Assembly: GCF_028010285.1 (NCBI RefSeq)
Contig: NZ_CP116304.1
Coordinates: 5,716,856-5,780,855, forward strand
Reading direction: 5' to 3'
DNA from: Pseudomonas sp. Q1-7
Lineage (GTDB): Bacteria; Pseudomonadota; Gammaproteobacteria; Pseudomonadales; Pseudomonadaceae
DNA length: 64,000 bases
Shown here: positions 26,365-35,502 of the stretch, in pieces
Position numbering within the stretch: position 1 is the first letter of the stretch
Layout: each line of letters opens with the position of its first letter
Program-made: the position numbers and the translations under genes
Notes under the pieces: generated by a model
Told to the model about the DNA's origin: nothing
Database searches by the model: none
Seen by the model: only the letters and a program-made list of their open reading frames with translations

Positions 26365-26748
26365 TCAGGCGAACGCGACGGGGGGAGCGCGGGTCAGGGC
26401 GCCGGGGAAGACCGCCCGGGCGCCATGGCCGGCCTGGGTGGCCACAGGCGGCGGCGGACTGGCGAGGTCGCTCGGGAGCAACCCGTGCAGCGCGGTGGAG
26501 CCGAGGGCCGGCGAGTTGAACAGGAGGGTACAGTAGCCGCACTTGGCCCAGGCCATCTCGTGGCTGGGCATGGACGGCGCATCGCCGTTCGCGCGCGGGT
26601 CGGCGGCGCAGGCCAGCTCGCCCATCCAGGCCGGCACCCCACCCGGTGCCAGGTCGCGTGCCTGGGACACCAGCGGACCGACGAACAGCAGCAGCATGGC
26701 CAGAAGGCCAAGCCAGGCGCCGCGCTGTCGTGCTCTGCCGTCGCTCAC
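26365..26748 (-). CDS. DUF2946 protein
   Basis: A 127-residue protein starting with GTG at 26748, preceded by GGAG. It has an N-terminal membrane segment (GAWLGLLAMLLLFVGPLV), a middle with HEMAWAKCGYCTLLFNSP that may bind metal, and a proline-rich C-terminus. DUF2946 proteins are common beside copper genes; function is unknown. It is 91 bp upstream of the PepSY gene and probably heads the cluster. Confidence 0.75.
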   Translation of the reverse strand: MSDGRARQRGAWLGLLAMLLLFVGPLVSQARDLAPGGVPAWMGELACAADPRANGDAPSMPSHEMAWAKCGYCTLLFNSPALGSTALHGLLPSDLASPPPPVATQAGHGARAVFPGALTRAPPVAFA

Positions 26749-27010
26749 AGGGAAGGCTCCATGCCGGTGGGTTGGGGGGCGCCTATGCTAGCCAAGCGCT
26801 TTCTCGGGTTGAAGACTAGGCGCTGGGGCAGAAGGCCGCAGGCCGGACGCACGGGAAATCCAACCGTTCGGCCGCGAGGCCGCGCCGACGCGCCAGGAAG
26901 GCCGTCGACGAAAACGCCGCGCCGGCTGGCAGCGGCGAAATCACCTCGCTCCCGCCCACTGAAAACCTCCGCGGATGGTTTAAGCTTGGGCCTAAGATTC
27001 CGGAGTGATC

Positions 27011-27415
27011 ATGCTGAGCCTGGCCGACGTTTTCCTGCTGATGTTGTTCGCCGCTGGCGCAGCCTGGCTGTGGCGCGGCCATGGCGTGCGCGAGCGCGCC
27101 CTGGTGCTGGCCAAGCAGCACTGCGCGCGCCTCGATGTAGAACTGCTGGATGGCAACGTCGCGTTCCGCCGCCTGGCGGTGGTGCGTGACGGCAAGGGCC
27201 ACCGCCGCCTGGCGCGCCTCTACGACTTCGAGTTTACCGTCACCGGCGAGCAACGCCTGACGGGGAGCATCCAGATGTTCGGCAACCACCTCGGGCGCAT
27301 CGAGATCGAAGCCCACCCGTTCCTCGCCGATTCCCACCAGGACGACAAGGTTATCCACATGAGTGCATGGCGGCGCAGCCACCCCAAGCCGGACGAACAG
27401 CGCCGCGTGGACTGA
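27011..27415 (+). CDS. DUF3301 protein
   Basis: A 134-residue protein of the DUF3301 family: an N-terminal membrane anchor (LADVFLLMLFAAGAAWLW) and a basic cytoplasmic domain (LYDFEFTVTGEQRLTGSIQM) ending in a charged tail. Function is unknown. GGAG lies five bases before the ATG at 27011; a GTG at 27005 is a possible alternative. An exact TTATCCACA box lies inside the gene at 27351. It is convergent with the hydrolase gene. Confidence 0.75.
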   Translation: MLSLADVFLLMLFAAGAAWLWRGHGVRERALVLAKQHCARLDVELLDGNVAFRRLAVVRDGKGHRRLARLYDFEFTVTGEQRLTGSIQMFGNHLGRIEIEAHPFLADSHQDDKVIHMSAWRRSHPKPDEQRRVD

Positions 27416-27526
27416 ACCGCCTCGCTCAGCCCTCATCCTCGCTCAGGCGTTCCAACCTGTGGATAAGCGGTTTCCACGTCCCGCACCGGTCCGGGCCATC
27501 GGCCGCCGCGTTATGACGGCGATCGT

Positions 27527-28405
27527 TCATGGCGCGCGGAGCAGGAACTCGGCGGTGCGCTGGGCGCTGGCCTGTGGATATTCCTGCATGAAGCAATGGC
27601 CGCCCTCCACCACCTGGGCGCTGGCATGGCCGTTGAGGGCGGTCAGGCGCGCCACCGCCTTAGCCACGAAGGGGTAGCTGTGCTGGCCGTGGAGGATCAG
27701 CGTCGGCGTGACGATGCGCCCCAGGGACGGCCACAAGCGTTTCGGGAAGGAACTGAAGACTTCCGCTTCGCGACTCGGCCTGCACTTCAGTTCGACACCG
27801 TTATCCACAGCCTTGATGGCGTGATCCACATAGCCCTGCAGGGCGTCCTCGGTCCAGCCCTTGAAGATGCCGCGCCCGTGCAGGGCGTTCCACGCCGCCT
27901 GGCGGTCGGCCCAATGGCTGCGCCGGGCCCGTGCGCGGCTGGCCATGGTGGTCCGGCGATGCAGGCCGAGCACCTCGGAAAAGGCCATCACGCCAATCAT
28001 CGCCGGGGTGAAGATCACCGGGTCGAGCAGCACCGCGCGACGGAACAGGTCCGGATGGCGCGCCAGGATCAGGCTGCTCAGTACGCCGCCGAAACTATGT
28101 CCCACCGCCATCCGCGGCACCTCGCCGAAGAGACCGCGCCCGGCTTCGAAGGCCTCCACCGCCAGCTCGGCATTGCGGTTCCAGCCAAGGAAGCGGCCGC
28201 CATGGTCGCTGTCGCCGTGGCCCTGGATATCACAGAGCCAGAGGTCGAAATGCTCGGCCAGAGCCTGCAGCAGCGGCGTATAGGTGCGGCCGCAGAAACC
28301 GTTGCCGTGGAGGAAATGCAGGAGCGGTTTGCCGGATGCCGGGGTGTGCCAGCCGCGCAAGGTGAATCCGGCGGAAGTCGAATGGGACCAGGGGAGCAAT
28401 TGCAT
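27527..28405 (-). CDS. Alpha/beta hydrolase
   Basis: A 292-residue alpha/beta-hydrolase. The oxyanion region is FLHGNGFCGRTY, the nucleophile elbow GHSFGG, and the catalytic histidine lies in EGGHCFMQEYP near the C-terminus. The substrate is not evident; esterase or C-C hydrolase activity is possible. GAGG precedes the ATG at 28405; the open frame extends further upstream without a ribosome site. An exact TTATCCACA box lies at 27801. It is divergent from the sensor kinase gene. Confidence 0.82.
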   Translation of the reverse strand: MQLLPWSHSTSAGFTLRGWHTPASGKPLLHFLHGNGFCGRTYTPLLQALAEHFDLWLCDIQGHGDSDHGGRFLGWNRNAELAVEAFEAGRGLFGEVPRMAVGHSFGGVLSSLILARHPDLFRRAVLLDPVIFTPAMIGVMAFSEVLGLHRRTTMASRARARRSHWADRQAAWNALHGRGIFKGWTEDALQGYVDHAIKAVDNGVELKCRPSREAEVFSSFPKRLWPSLGRIVTPTLILHGQHSYPFVAKAVARLTALNGHASAQVVEGGHCFMQEYPQASAQRTAEFLLRAP

Positions 28406-28516
28406 CGAACGTGCCTCGAATTGTCTGCGCGCAGTGTATCCGCTGGCATCCCTCGGAAGCAGCCTCCAGGCCCGGCCGTGATATCGTCGCCACCCCCGCT
28501 CCGTGGACGTTACGCC

Positions 28517-30277
28517 TTGAATGCCCGCTACCTGCGCATCGCCCTGCTGATCCTGCTGCCGTTCGCCGGCCTGTTCCTGGCGATGCACCTGGCCGGCCGC
28601 CAGGCCGAGCGCCAGGCCTGGCGCGCCGAAGGCGAGCAGGCCCGCGAACAGCTGACGCTCTATGCCGGCAGCCTGCGCACGCTGATCGATCGCTTCCGCG
28701 CCCTGCCCGCCGTGCTGGCGCTGGACCCGGAACTGCGCGCCGCACTCCAGAGACCTGTGGATAACGACCAGCAGCAGTGGCTCAACCTCAAGCTGGAACA
28801 GATGAACCGCGCGGCCGGCTCCACCACCCTGGAACTGCTGGATCGCGACGGCCTGGCCGTGGCCGCCAGCAACTGGCGCCTACCCACCAGCTTCGTCGGC
28901 CACAACTATGGCTTCCGCCCGTATTTCGCCGAGGCCCGCCGCCTGGGCAGCGGGCGGTTCTACGCAGTGGGCGTGACCAGCGGGATTCCTGGCTACTTCC
29001 TCGCCAGTGCCGTGGGCGGCCCCGGGGAAGCCTTCCTCGGCGCCATCGTGGTGAAGCTGGAATTCCCCGAACTGGAGCAGGAATGGGGACAGCGCGCGGA
29101 CATCATCCTGGTCAGCGACGCCCGTGGCGTGGTGTTCATCGCCAACCAGCCAGGCTGGCGCTACCGCGAGCTGCAGCCCATCTCCGTCGAAGGCCGGGCC
29201 GAACTGGCCGCCACCCGCCAGTACGACCGGCAGCCCCTGGCGCCCCTTGTGCACAACACGCGGATCGATTTCGGCGACGGCAGCCGGCTGGTTCAGGTGG
29301 AGGGGCCGAACGGGCCGGCCGACTACCTCTGGGAAAGCCTGCCGTTGCCCGGCGAAGGCTGGACGCTGCACCTGCTGCGCGCGCCGCAGGAAGCCGTCAG
29401 CAGTGCCCGTGCCGCCAGCCTCGCCGCTGGCGGGGCCTGGCTGGCGTTGGTCTTCCTAGTTCTCTTCCTGCACCAGCGCTGGCGCCTGGCGCGCATCCGC
29501 CAGCGCAGCCGGGAAGAGCTGGAGCAACTGGTGGAACAGCGCACCGCCGCCCTGCGCACCGCCCAGGACGGGCTGATCCAGGCGGCGAAACTCGCCGCCC
29601 TGGGACAGATGTCCACAGCCCTCGCCCACGAGATCAACCAGCCGCTGACCGCCCTGCAGATGCACCTGGCCAGCCTGCGCCTGATGCTCGACAACGGCCA
29701 ACTGGAGCAGGCGCGCAAGGCCCTGGGGCGGCATGACGAGCTGTTGCAGCGCATGGCGGCCCTCACCGGCCACCTCAAGACCTACGCGCGCAAGACGCCC
29801 GGCGGCCTGCGCGAATGCCTGGAACTCGGCGGCGTTGTGGATAAATCCCTGCAACTGCTGGCACCCAACCTGCGCGACGCCAAGGTGCGGATCAGCCAGG
29901 AGCTGAGTGTGCCGGCCTGGGTTTCCGGCGACGCCATCCGCCTGGAACAGGTGCTGGTCAACCTGCTGCGCAATGCGCTGGACGCGCTGGCCGGCAAGCC
30001 CGGGCCGACATTGTGGATAACCCTGCAGCGCGAAGACGAGCACTGGTTGCTCGAAGTGCTCGACAACGGCGGCGGCATCGATGAAGCCGACCTGCCACGG
30101 GTATTCGACCCCTTTTTCACCACCAAGCCGGCGGGTGCCGGCCTGGGAATCGGACTGGCGGTGTCCTACGCCATCGTCCACGAACTGGGTGGCACCCTGG
30201 GTGCCGCCAACCGGGACGGCGGCGCGGTGTTCAGCCTGCGCCTGCCTGTGGATAAGAGCAGAGAGGAACAGCCATGA
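28517..30277 (+). CDS. mifS: MifS/DctB-type sensor histidine kinase
   Basis: A membrane histidine kinase of about 586 residues. The N-terminus has a transmembrane segment (ALLILLPFAGLFLAMHLAG), then a periplasmic double-PAS (dCache) sensor of about 270 residues, a second transmembrane segment (AWLALVFLVLFLHQRW), a coiled coil, the phosphoacceptor motif ALAHEINQPLTAL and an ATPase domain with NALDAL, DNGGGI and GLGIGL. It is the DctB/MifS type that senses dicarboxylates or 2-oxoglutarate. The start is uncertain: TTG at 28517 gives the family-like N-terminus, while GTG at 28478 is in frame. Four exact DnaA-box sequences lie inside the gene. It overlaps mifR by four bases. Confidence 0.86.
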   Translation: MNARYLRIALLILLPFAGLFLAMHLAGRQAERQAWRAEGEQAREQLTLYAGSLRTLIDRFRALPAVLALDPELRAALQRPVDNDQQQWLNLKLEQMNRAAGSTTLELLDRDGLAVAASNWRLPTSFVGHNYGFRPYFAEARRLGSGRFYAVGVTSGIPGYFLASAVGGPGEAFLGAIVVKLEFPELEQEWGQRADIILVSDARGVVFIANQPGWRYRELQPISVEGRAELAATRQYDRQPLAPLVHNTRIDFGDGSRLVQVEGPNGPADYLWESLPLPGEGWTLHLLRAPQEAVSSARAASLAAGGAWLALVFLVLFLHQRWRLARIRQRSREELEQLVEQRTAALRTAQDGLIQAAKLAALGQMSTALAHEINQPLTALQMHLASLRLMLDNGQLEQARKALGRHDELLQRMAALTGHLKTYARKTPGGLRECLELGGVVDKSLQLLAPNLRDAKVRISQELSVPAWVSGDAIRLEQVLVNLLRNALDALAGKPGPTLWITLQREDEHWLLEVLDNGGGIDEADLPRVFDPFFTTKPAGAGLGIGLAVSYAIVHELGGTLGAANRDGGAVFSLRLPVDKSREEQP

Positions 30278-31614
30278 CAGCCCAGGTGATTTTCGTCGAC
30301 GACGAAGCGGCGATCCGCGAAGCCGTGCGCGAGTGGCTGGAACTCTCCGGCTTCGAGGTCCGGGTGGAATCCAGCGCCGAGGACTGCCTGAAGGGCCTCG
30401 ACCGGGACTTCCCCGGCGTGATCGTCAGCGACCTGCGCATGCCCGACATGGACGGCATGGCCCTGCTCAGCGCCGTACAGGCGCTCGACCGCGAGCTGCC
30501 GTTGCTGATGGTCACCGGCCACGGCGACGTGCCCCAGGCGGTGGAAGCCATGCGCCTGGGCGCCTACGACTTCATCGAGAAGCCCTTTACCGCCGAGCGC
30601 CTGCTGGACAGCCTGCGCCGTGCCCTGGAGAAGCGCCGGCTGGTGCAGGAGAACCGCCGCCTGCGCGTCCAGGTGGAGCTCAAGGACCAGCTCGACGGCC
30701 GTCTGCTCGGGGTTTCCCGGCCCATGGCACAACTGCGCCGCCAGGTGCTGGACCTGGCCACGACGCCGGTGAACATCCTGCTGCGCGGCGAAACCGGCGC
30801 GGGCAAAGAGATGGTCGCGCGCTGCCTGCACGACTTCGGCCCGCGCGCCGGCAAGCCCTTCGTGGCGCTGAATTGCGCGGCCATTCCGGAGAACCTGTTC
30901 GAGAGCGAGCTGTTCGGCCACGAGAGCGGCGCCTTCACCGGGGCCCAGGGCAAACGCATCGGCAAGATCGAACACGCCCACGGCGGCACCCTGTTCCTCG
31001 ACGAAATCGAGAGCATGCCCCTGGCGCAGCAGGTGAAGCTGTTGCGGGTGCTGCAGGAACAGCGCCTGGAGCGACTGGGTTCGAACCAGAGCATCGCCGT
31101 GGACATCCGCGTCGTCGCCGCCACCAAGCCAGACCTGCGCGACGAGGTCCGCGCCGGGCGTTTCCGCGAAGACCTGCTCTATCGCCTGAACGTGGCCGAG
31201 TTGCAACTGCCCGCCCTGCGCGAACGACGCGAGGACATTCCGCTGCTGTTCGAACACTTCGCCCGCCAGGCCAGTGAACGCCTGGGCCGGCCGCAGCCCA
31301 GCCTGACCCCGGCGGAACTGGCCCGCTTGCTGGCCCACGACTGGCCGGGCAACGTGCGGGAGCTGGCCAACGCCGCCGAACGCCATGTGCTGGGGTTATC
31401 CACACGCCGGACCGAATGCAGCGACGACGAACCCTCCCTGGCGGAGCTGATGGAAACCTACGAGGCCCAGTGCCTGCGCCAGGCCCTGGCGCGCTGCCAG
31501 GGCGACATCAAGGCGGTGATGGACCTGCTGCGCCTGCCGCGCCGCACCCTCAACGAGAAAATGGCCCGCCATGGCCTGACCCGCAGCGAATTCCTGCCGG
31601 GCGAGGATGATTGA
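30274..31614 (+). CDS. mifR: MifR/DctD-type sigma-54-dependent response regulator
   Basis: A 446-residue NtrC-family regulator. The receiver domain (1-120) has its phosphoacceptor at about Asp53 in SDLRMPDMDG. The AAA+ domain carries Walker A GETGAGKE, the sigma-54 contact GAFTGA and VAATKPDLRDEV. The C-terminal Fis-type helix-turn-helix is AVMDLLRLPRRTLNEKMARH. With the overlapping kinase gene it should activate a sigma-54 promoter. The one at 31830, just before the 2-oxoglutarate permease, is the obvious target. In P. aeruginosa the MifSR pair controls 2-oxoglutarate uptake, which fits this layout. Confidence 0.9.
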   Translation: MTAQVIFVDDEAAIREAVREWLELSGFEVRVESSAEDCLKGLDRDFPGVIVSDLRMPDMDGMALLSAVQALDRELPLLMVTGHGDVPQAVEAMRLGAYDFIEKPFTAERLLDSLRRALEKRRLVQENRRLRVQVELKDQLDGRLLGVSRPMAQLRRQVLDLATTPVNILLRGETGAGKEMVARCLHDFGPRAGKPFVALNCAAIPENLFESELFGHESGAFTGAQGKRIGKIEHAHGGTLFLDEIESMPLAQQVKLLRVLQEQRLERLGSNQSIAVDIRVVAATKPDLRDEVRAGRFREDLLYRLNVAELQLPALRERREDIPLLFEHFARQASERLGRPQPSLTPAELARLLAHDWPGNVRELANAAERHVLGLSTRRTECSDDEPSLAELMETYEAQCLRQALARCQGDIKAVMDLLRLPRRTLNEKMARHGLTRSEFLPGEDD

Positions 31615-31627
31615 CGGCGCCAACGCT

Positions 31628-31715
31628 GTCGTAGCGTGGCGCTGGGCGACGCGAAGCCCAACATTCCCGCCAGGGTTTCCCCGTTGAGCCTCGCAGGCTC
31701 CGCACCAACCTGCAT
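31628..31715. repeat. Dispersed-repeat-like segment upstream of the permease
   Basis: This spacer contains CGTAGCGTGGCGCTGGGC followed by a GTTGAGCCTCGC...CACCAACCTGC hairpin. The second part resembles 33313-33345 on the other side of the permease, so both may be copies of one short intergenic repeat. Confidence 0.4.
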
Positions 31716-31829
31716 GAGCGCCCGGCATCGGCGGAATTTTGCTCATCGCTTTCCCGGCGTCGGCAGGTTTCCGCGCATGATCGCCACGAATTCCCGCTGA
31801 AACCCCTCTATTCCGGGCATCTGCTCCCC

Positions 31830-31846
31830 TGGCACAGCTCCTGCTA
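31830..31846 (+). promoter_or_regulatory. Sigma-54 promoter of the 2-oxoglutarate permease
   Basis: TGGCACAGCTCCTGCTA has the -24 GG (31831-31832) and -12 GC (31843-31844) separated by exactly ten bases, the strict sigma-54 spacing. It lies 66 bp before the permease start and directly after mifR, which encodes a sigma-54 activator. Confidence 0.8.
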
Positions 31847-31912
31847 AGTGCTCGGCGCACTTGCGCGGCTTCGGCCCGCGCCACAACAACAACTAAGCGT
31901 CGAGGAAAGATG

Positions 31913-33220
31913 ATGGATAGCTCCAGCACCCTGACTGCCTCTGCAACACCCCGCAGCACATCGCAACGCATCAAATCCATTTTCAGCGGCTCGGTCGGCA
32001 ACCTGGTCGAGTGGTACGACTGGTACGTGTACGCGGCCTTCTCGCTGTACTTCGCCAAGGCTTTCTTCCCCCAGGGCGATATGACGGCGCAGTTGCTCAA
32101 CACTGCCGCGATCTTCGCCGTGGGCTTCCTGATGCGCCCCATCGGCGGCTGGCTGATGGGCATCTACGCCGACCGCAAGGGCCGCAAGGCTGCATTGCTG
32201 GCCTCCGTCCTGCTGATGTGCTTCGGCTCGCTGATCATCGCCCTGACCCCCAGCTACGAGACCATCGGCGTCGCCGCGCCAGTCCTGCTGGTGGTCGCGC
32301 GCCTGCTCCAGGGCCTGTCGGTCGGCGGTGAGTACGGCACTTCGGCCACCTACCTGTCGGAGATGGCGACCAAGGAACAACGCGGCTTCTTCTCCAGCTT
32401 CCAGTACGTGACCCTGATCTCCGGCCAGCTCATCGCCCTGGCGGTGCTGATCGTGCTGCAGCAGACCCTGACCACCGAGCAGCTGGAAAGCTGGGGCTGG
32501 CGCGTGCCCTTCGTGATTGGCGCCCTGTGCGCGGTCGTGGCCATGTTCCTGCGCCGTGGCATGGAAGAGACCGATTCCTTCACCCAGAAGAAGGACAAGC
32601 CGAAGGAAAGCCTGCTGCGCACGCTGTTCCGTCATCCGAAGGAAGTGCTGACCGTGGTTGGCCTGACCATGGGCGGCACCCTGGCCTTCTACACCTACAC
32701 CACCTACATGCAGAAGTACCTGGTGAACACCGTGGGCATGAGCAAGTCCGACTCGACCATGATCTCGGCGGCCACCCTGTTCCTCTTCATGCTGCTGCAA
32801 CCCATAGTCGGCGGGCTTTCCGACAAGATCGGCCGCCGCCCGATCCTGATCGCCTTCGGCGTCATGGGCACCCTGTTCACCTACCCGATCCTCAGCACCC
32901 TGCACAGCATCGAGACCTGGTGGGGCGCGTTCTTCCTGATCATGGCGGCGCTGATCATCGTCAGCGGCTACACCTCGATCAACGCCGTGGTGAAGGCCGA
33001 ACTCTTCCCCACCGAAATCCGCGCCCTGGGCGTGGGCCTGCCCTACGCGCTCACCGTGTCCATCTTCGGCGGCACCGCCGAGTACGTGGCCCTGTGGTTC
33101 AAGAGCATCGGCATGGAGAGCGGCTTCTACTGGTACGTCACCGCCTGCATCGCCTGCTCGCTGCTGGTGTACGTGTTCATGAAGGACACCCGCACCCACT
33201 CGCGGATGAACCAGGACTGA
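31913..33220 (+). CDS. MHS-family 2-oxoglutarate/dicarboxylate:H+ symporter
   Basis: A 435-residue major facilitator of the metabolite:H+ symporter (MHS) subfamily, like KgtP/PcaT. The N-terminus shows the family signature SGSVGNLVEWYDWYVYAAF, and the loop between helices 2 and 3 shows GWLMGIYADRKGRKAALL. Twelve transmembrane helices can be traced. It likely imports 2-oxoglutarate. The ATG at 31913 is better spaced from GAGG than the ATG at 31910. Position directly behind a sigma-54 promoter and mifSR matches the known regulatory circuit in P. aeruginosa. A strong terminator follows at 33244. Confidence 0.9.
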   Translation: MDSSSTLTASATPRSTSQRIKSIFSGSVGNLVEWYDWYVYAAFSLYFAKAFFPQGDMTAQLLNTAAIFAVGFLMRPIGGWLMGIYADRKGRKAALLASVLLMCFGSLIIALTPSYETIGVAAPVLLVVARLLQGLSVGGEYGTSATYLSEMATKEQRGFFSSFQYVTLISGQLIALAVLIVLQQTLTTEQLESWGWRVPFVIGALCAVVAMFLRRGMEETDSFTQKKDKPKESLLRTLFRHPKEVLTVVGLTMGGTLAFYTYTTYMQKYLVNTVGMSKSDSTMISAATLFLFMLLQPIVGGLSDKIGRRPILIAFGVMGTLFTYPILSTLHSIETWWGAFFLIMAALIIVSGYTSINAVVKAELFPTEIRALGVGLPYALTVSIFGGTAEYVALWFKSIGMESGFYWYVTACIACSLLVYVFMKDTRTHSRMNQD

Positions 33221-33243
33221 TTCCGCATCAGGATCGACACCAG

Positions 33244-33266
33244 ACGGGCCCTTCGGGGCCCGTTTT
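33244..33266 (+). terminator. Rho-independent terminator of the permease gene
   Basis: ACGGGCCC and GGGCCCGT pair around a TTCG loop, followed by TTTT. Confidence 0.88.
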
Positions 33267-33299
33267 CGTTTGTGGGTGTTGCGGGGCATCTACGCCGCC

Positions 33300-33402
33300 C
33301 GGTCAATCCGCGGTTGGGCCTCGTTTCGCGAGGCACCAACCTACGGGACAGCCTCGTCCTGCACAGCCCGTAGGATGGCGTAGAGCGAAGCGAAACCCAT
33401 CA
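33300..33402. repeat. Dispersed-repeat-like segment with hairpin
   Basis: Contains a hairpin (GTTGGGCCTCG...CGAGGCACCAAC) and then CGTAGGATGGCGTAGAGCG with GAAACCCATC, the reverse complement of which resembles 1103-1150. The end overlaps the stop codon of the next gene. Confidence 0.45.
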
Positions 33403-34392
33403 CCTTGATAGTCCGCCCGGGCCATCCTCCGAAAGCCTGCACGCTGCCATTCCCGCCTTCAGCGCCGCCTCGTCCTGGGGTCCGGCGAAGATCAGTTCCA
33501 GACGCGAATCCTTGCGCCATTCACTGGCTTGCCAGTGGACCGGCGCGCCGTCCAGGGCATTGGCGGAAACCCAGCCAGCGCCGGTCTGCAGCACCAGCTT
33601 GGCACGGCGCCAAGGCAGGCTGGAAAGCCACGCCTGCAGGCGAATCGGGTCGAACTTCTGGCTGGGGTGCCAACGCCACCCCATGCTCCAACCCTCGTCA
33701 TTGGACTGGATCTGGCAGATGGGTTCGTGCGGGTTCCTCCACAACACCGGAGGTTTATCCACACCTGTTGGTAAGTCATTGATACCAACAGCTTTTCCAG
33801 AATGTGAATGAATGCCCGGAAGCGCCCGGATATCCAGCTTTCCCTGTGTCGTCCACAGCCGGGGGACAGGCGGCAGATTTGCGACCAGTTGTTCACAAGT
33901 GACCGAGTCAAGCCCTTCGGCCTTGTTTAATAGCACCAGGCCAGCATCCAAAAGCGCCTCCCGCTGGCTGTCTGGCAGTAGCTGGCCGCTGGCCAGGGCC
34001 GCCGCATCGAGCACCATGACGCTCGGCTGTAGCGCCAGCACACCCTCCCAAGGGGGTTCGCGTAGCTGCCTCAGTAGCTCGACCGGGTGTCCGAGTCCGG
34101 AGGGCTCGATCAGCAGCCGGTTCGGCCGTGCCTTGCGCAGTAGCCGGCCAAGGCCGACCTGGAAGGGCGCGCCGTTGACGCAACAGACGCAGCCGCCCGC
34201 CACCTCGGCGATGGCGATGCCGTCGTCGCTGCCGGTCAGCAATACCGCGTCCAGGCCGATCTGGCCGAATTCATTGATAAGTACCGCCCAGCGTTCGTGG
34301 GCGGGCCGTTGCGCCAGCAGCTGACGAATCAGGCTGGTCTTTCCGGCGCCCAGGGGGCCGGCGATGAGATGGGTCGGGATATGGGTCAGCAT
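33400..34392 (-). CDS. COG0523 (CobW-like) GTPase, zinc metallochaperone type
   Basis: A 330-residue G3E-family P-loop GTPase: Walker A GPLGAGKT at residues 12-19, the metal-binding CxCC motif in AGGCVCCVNG, LIEPSGLGHP and the guanine-specificity motif LNKAEG. The C-terminal CobW_C domain follows. Such proteins deliver zinc to client enzymes or act in zinc starvation. A second COG0523 gene (zigA) and folE2 lie in the same region, which supports a zinc role. The start ATG at 34392 has a weak ribosome site. An exact TTATCCACA box lies inside at 33755. It is divergent from a small secreted protein gene. Confidence 0.85.
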   Translation of the reverse strand: MLTHIPTHLIAGPLGAGKTSLIRQLLAQRPAHERWAVLINEFGQIGLDAVLLTGSDDGIAIAEVAGGCVCCVNGAPFQVGLGRLLRKARPNRLLIEPSGLGHPVELLRQLREPPWEGVLALQPSVMVLDAAALASGQLLPDSQREALLDAGLVLLNKAEGLDSVTCEQLVANLPPVPRLWTTQGKLDIRALPGIHSHSGKAVGINDLPTGVDKPPVLWRNPHEPICQIQSNDEGWSMGWRWHPSQKFDPIRLQAWLSSLPWRRAKLVLQTGAGWVSANALDGAPVHWQASEWRKDSRLELIFAGPQDEAALKAGMAACRLSEDGPGGLSR

Positions 34393-34471
34393 CTGGCTAT
34401 GGTGCTGCTTCACATACGCCTTGGAAATGGCCGTGTTAGAGTCGCTGCCTTCATTGCCTGGAAGACCTGCG

Positions 34472-34825
34472 ATGCGCGCCTGGTTGCTGCCTCTGCTGCT
34501 GTTGCTGTCCATCGACGCCCGCGCCGAGGCCTGCCTGGTACACAGCCAGGGTGATGGGCTGGACGTGAAGCTCTGCCAGGAAAACCGTAGCATCCCGGCG
34601 CAGCTCTTTCGTGACGGTTTCTGCAAACCGGCAATGAAAGGCCAGAAGGTGGAGGTGAGCTTTGTGGATAACTGCCCTTCCGGCGCCTTCGGCGTGTGCC
34701 GCAACGCCAAGGTCAGCAACCAGCTCTATCGCCAGGACATCCACTATTACGGCGTCGCCAGCGATGCCCGCTACCTGAAGCCCTTCTGTGAAGGGCAAAG
34801 CCAGGGTGAGTGGGAGCAACGGTAA
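34472..34825 (+). CDS. Small secreted Cys-rich protein of unknown function
   Basis: A 117-residue protein with signal peptide RAWLLPLLLLLSIDARA and six Cys residues in the mature part (ACLVHSQGD, CQENR, CKPAM, NCPSG, GVCRN, FCEGQ), enough for three disulfides in the periplasm. I do not recognise a domain. GGAAGAC precedes the ATG. It sits between genes of the zinc-starvation cluster, matching an uncharacterised gene in the same place in P. aeruginosa, so a metal-linked role is plausible but unproven. An exact DnaA-box sequence lies at 34663. Confidence 0.72.
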   Translation: MRAWLLPLLLLLSIDARAEACLVHSQGDGLDVKLCQENRSIPAQLFRDGFCKPAMKGQKVEVSFVDNCPSGAFGVCRNAKVSNQLYRQDIHYYGVASDARYLKPFCEGQSQGEWEQR

Positions 34826-34858
34826 TCCCCGCCCTGGCTGCAAGGCGAGGTCAGGAGC

Positions 34859-35502
34859 CTATTCCAGCCAATCCAGTGTGAGCAGTAGCCGACCCTCGCC
34901 CGCACCGGGTCGTGGCGACCTGTGGATAATTCCCCGTCCTTCATTGCCCGACCATCTTTCACCCTTGAACAGCGCCACATGGCCGGCGGCCAGTTGCTGG
35001 TTATCCACAACCCGCTCCGGTTCGGCGGCCGGGTCCCCCAGGCGCGGGCGCGACATCTCCCCTTCCCGCAGCCACTGGCTGCCGACGCCGACGTAGGTGG
35101 TGATCAGCCGCAGGGGCACCTGGTCGACGTGAAACCGCGGGCACATGGCCTTGTCCAGACGGCGCAGGCGCAGGCCAACGCGCCGGGCCCCCACCAGGCA
35201 GGCGAAGGCGCGCACCAGCCAACCGACATCGGCCACGAAGCCCGCATGCCCTTGCAGATCGGCGAAACCGGCTGCCAGGCCGACTATATCGGGCTCGCCC
35301 TCCGCGTCGGCCAGTTCCAGGGTCAGGGATTCGGCCAGCGGTTCGCCCAGGGCCAGCAACCCGCTGGCGAAGTCCTGGATATGCAGGGGCAGGCGGCGTT
35401 CCCAGATAGCCAGGTTGACGCCGTCCCGCAAGGCTTCTGCCAGCACGTCGGGGCTTTCGCCGCGAACCTGGCGGGGCGACGGCTCCACACGCGACGCAAG
35501 CA

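Noticed and set aside
32011..33408. Alternate-frame proteins overlapping the MFS permease gene
   Set aside because: Arg/His/Pro-rich shadow frames; the permease frame has full transmembrane pattern and MHS signatures.
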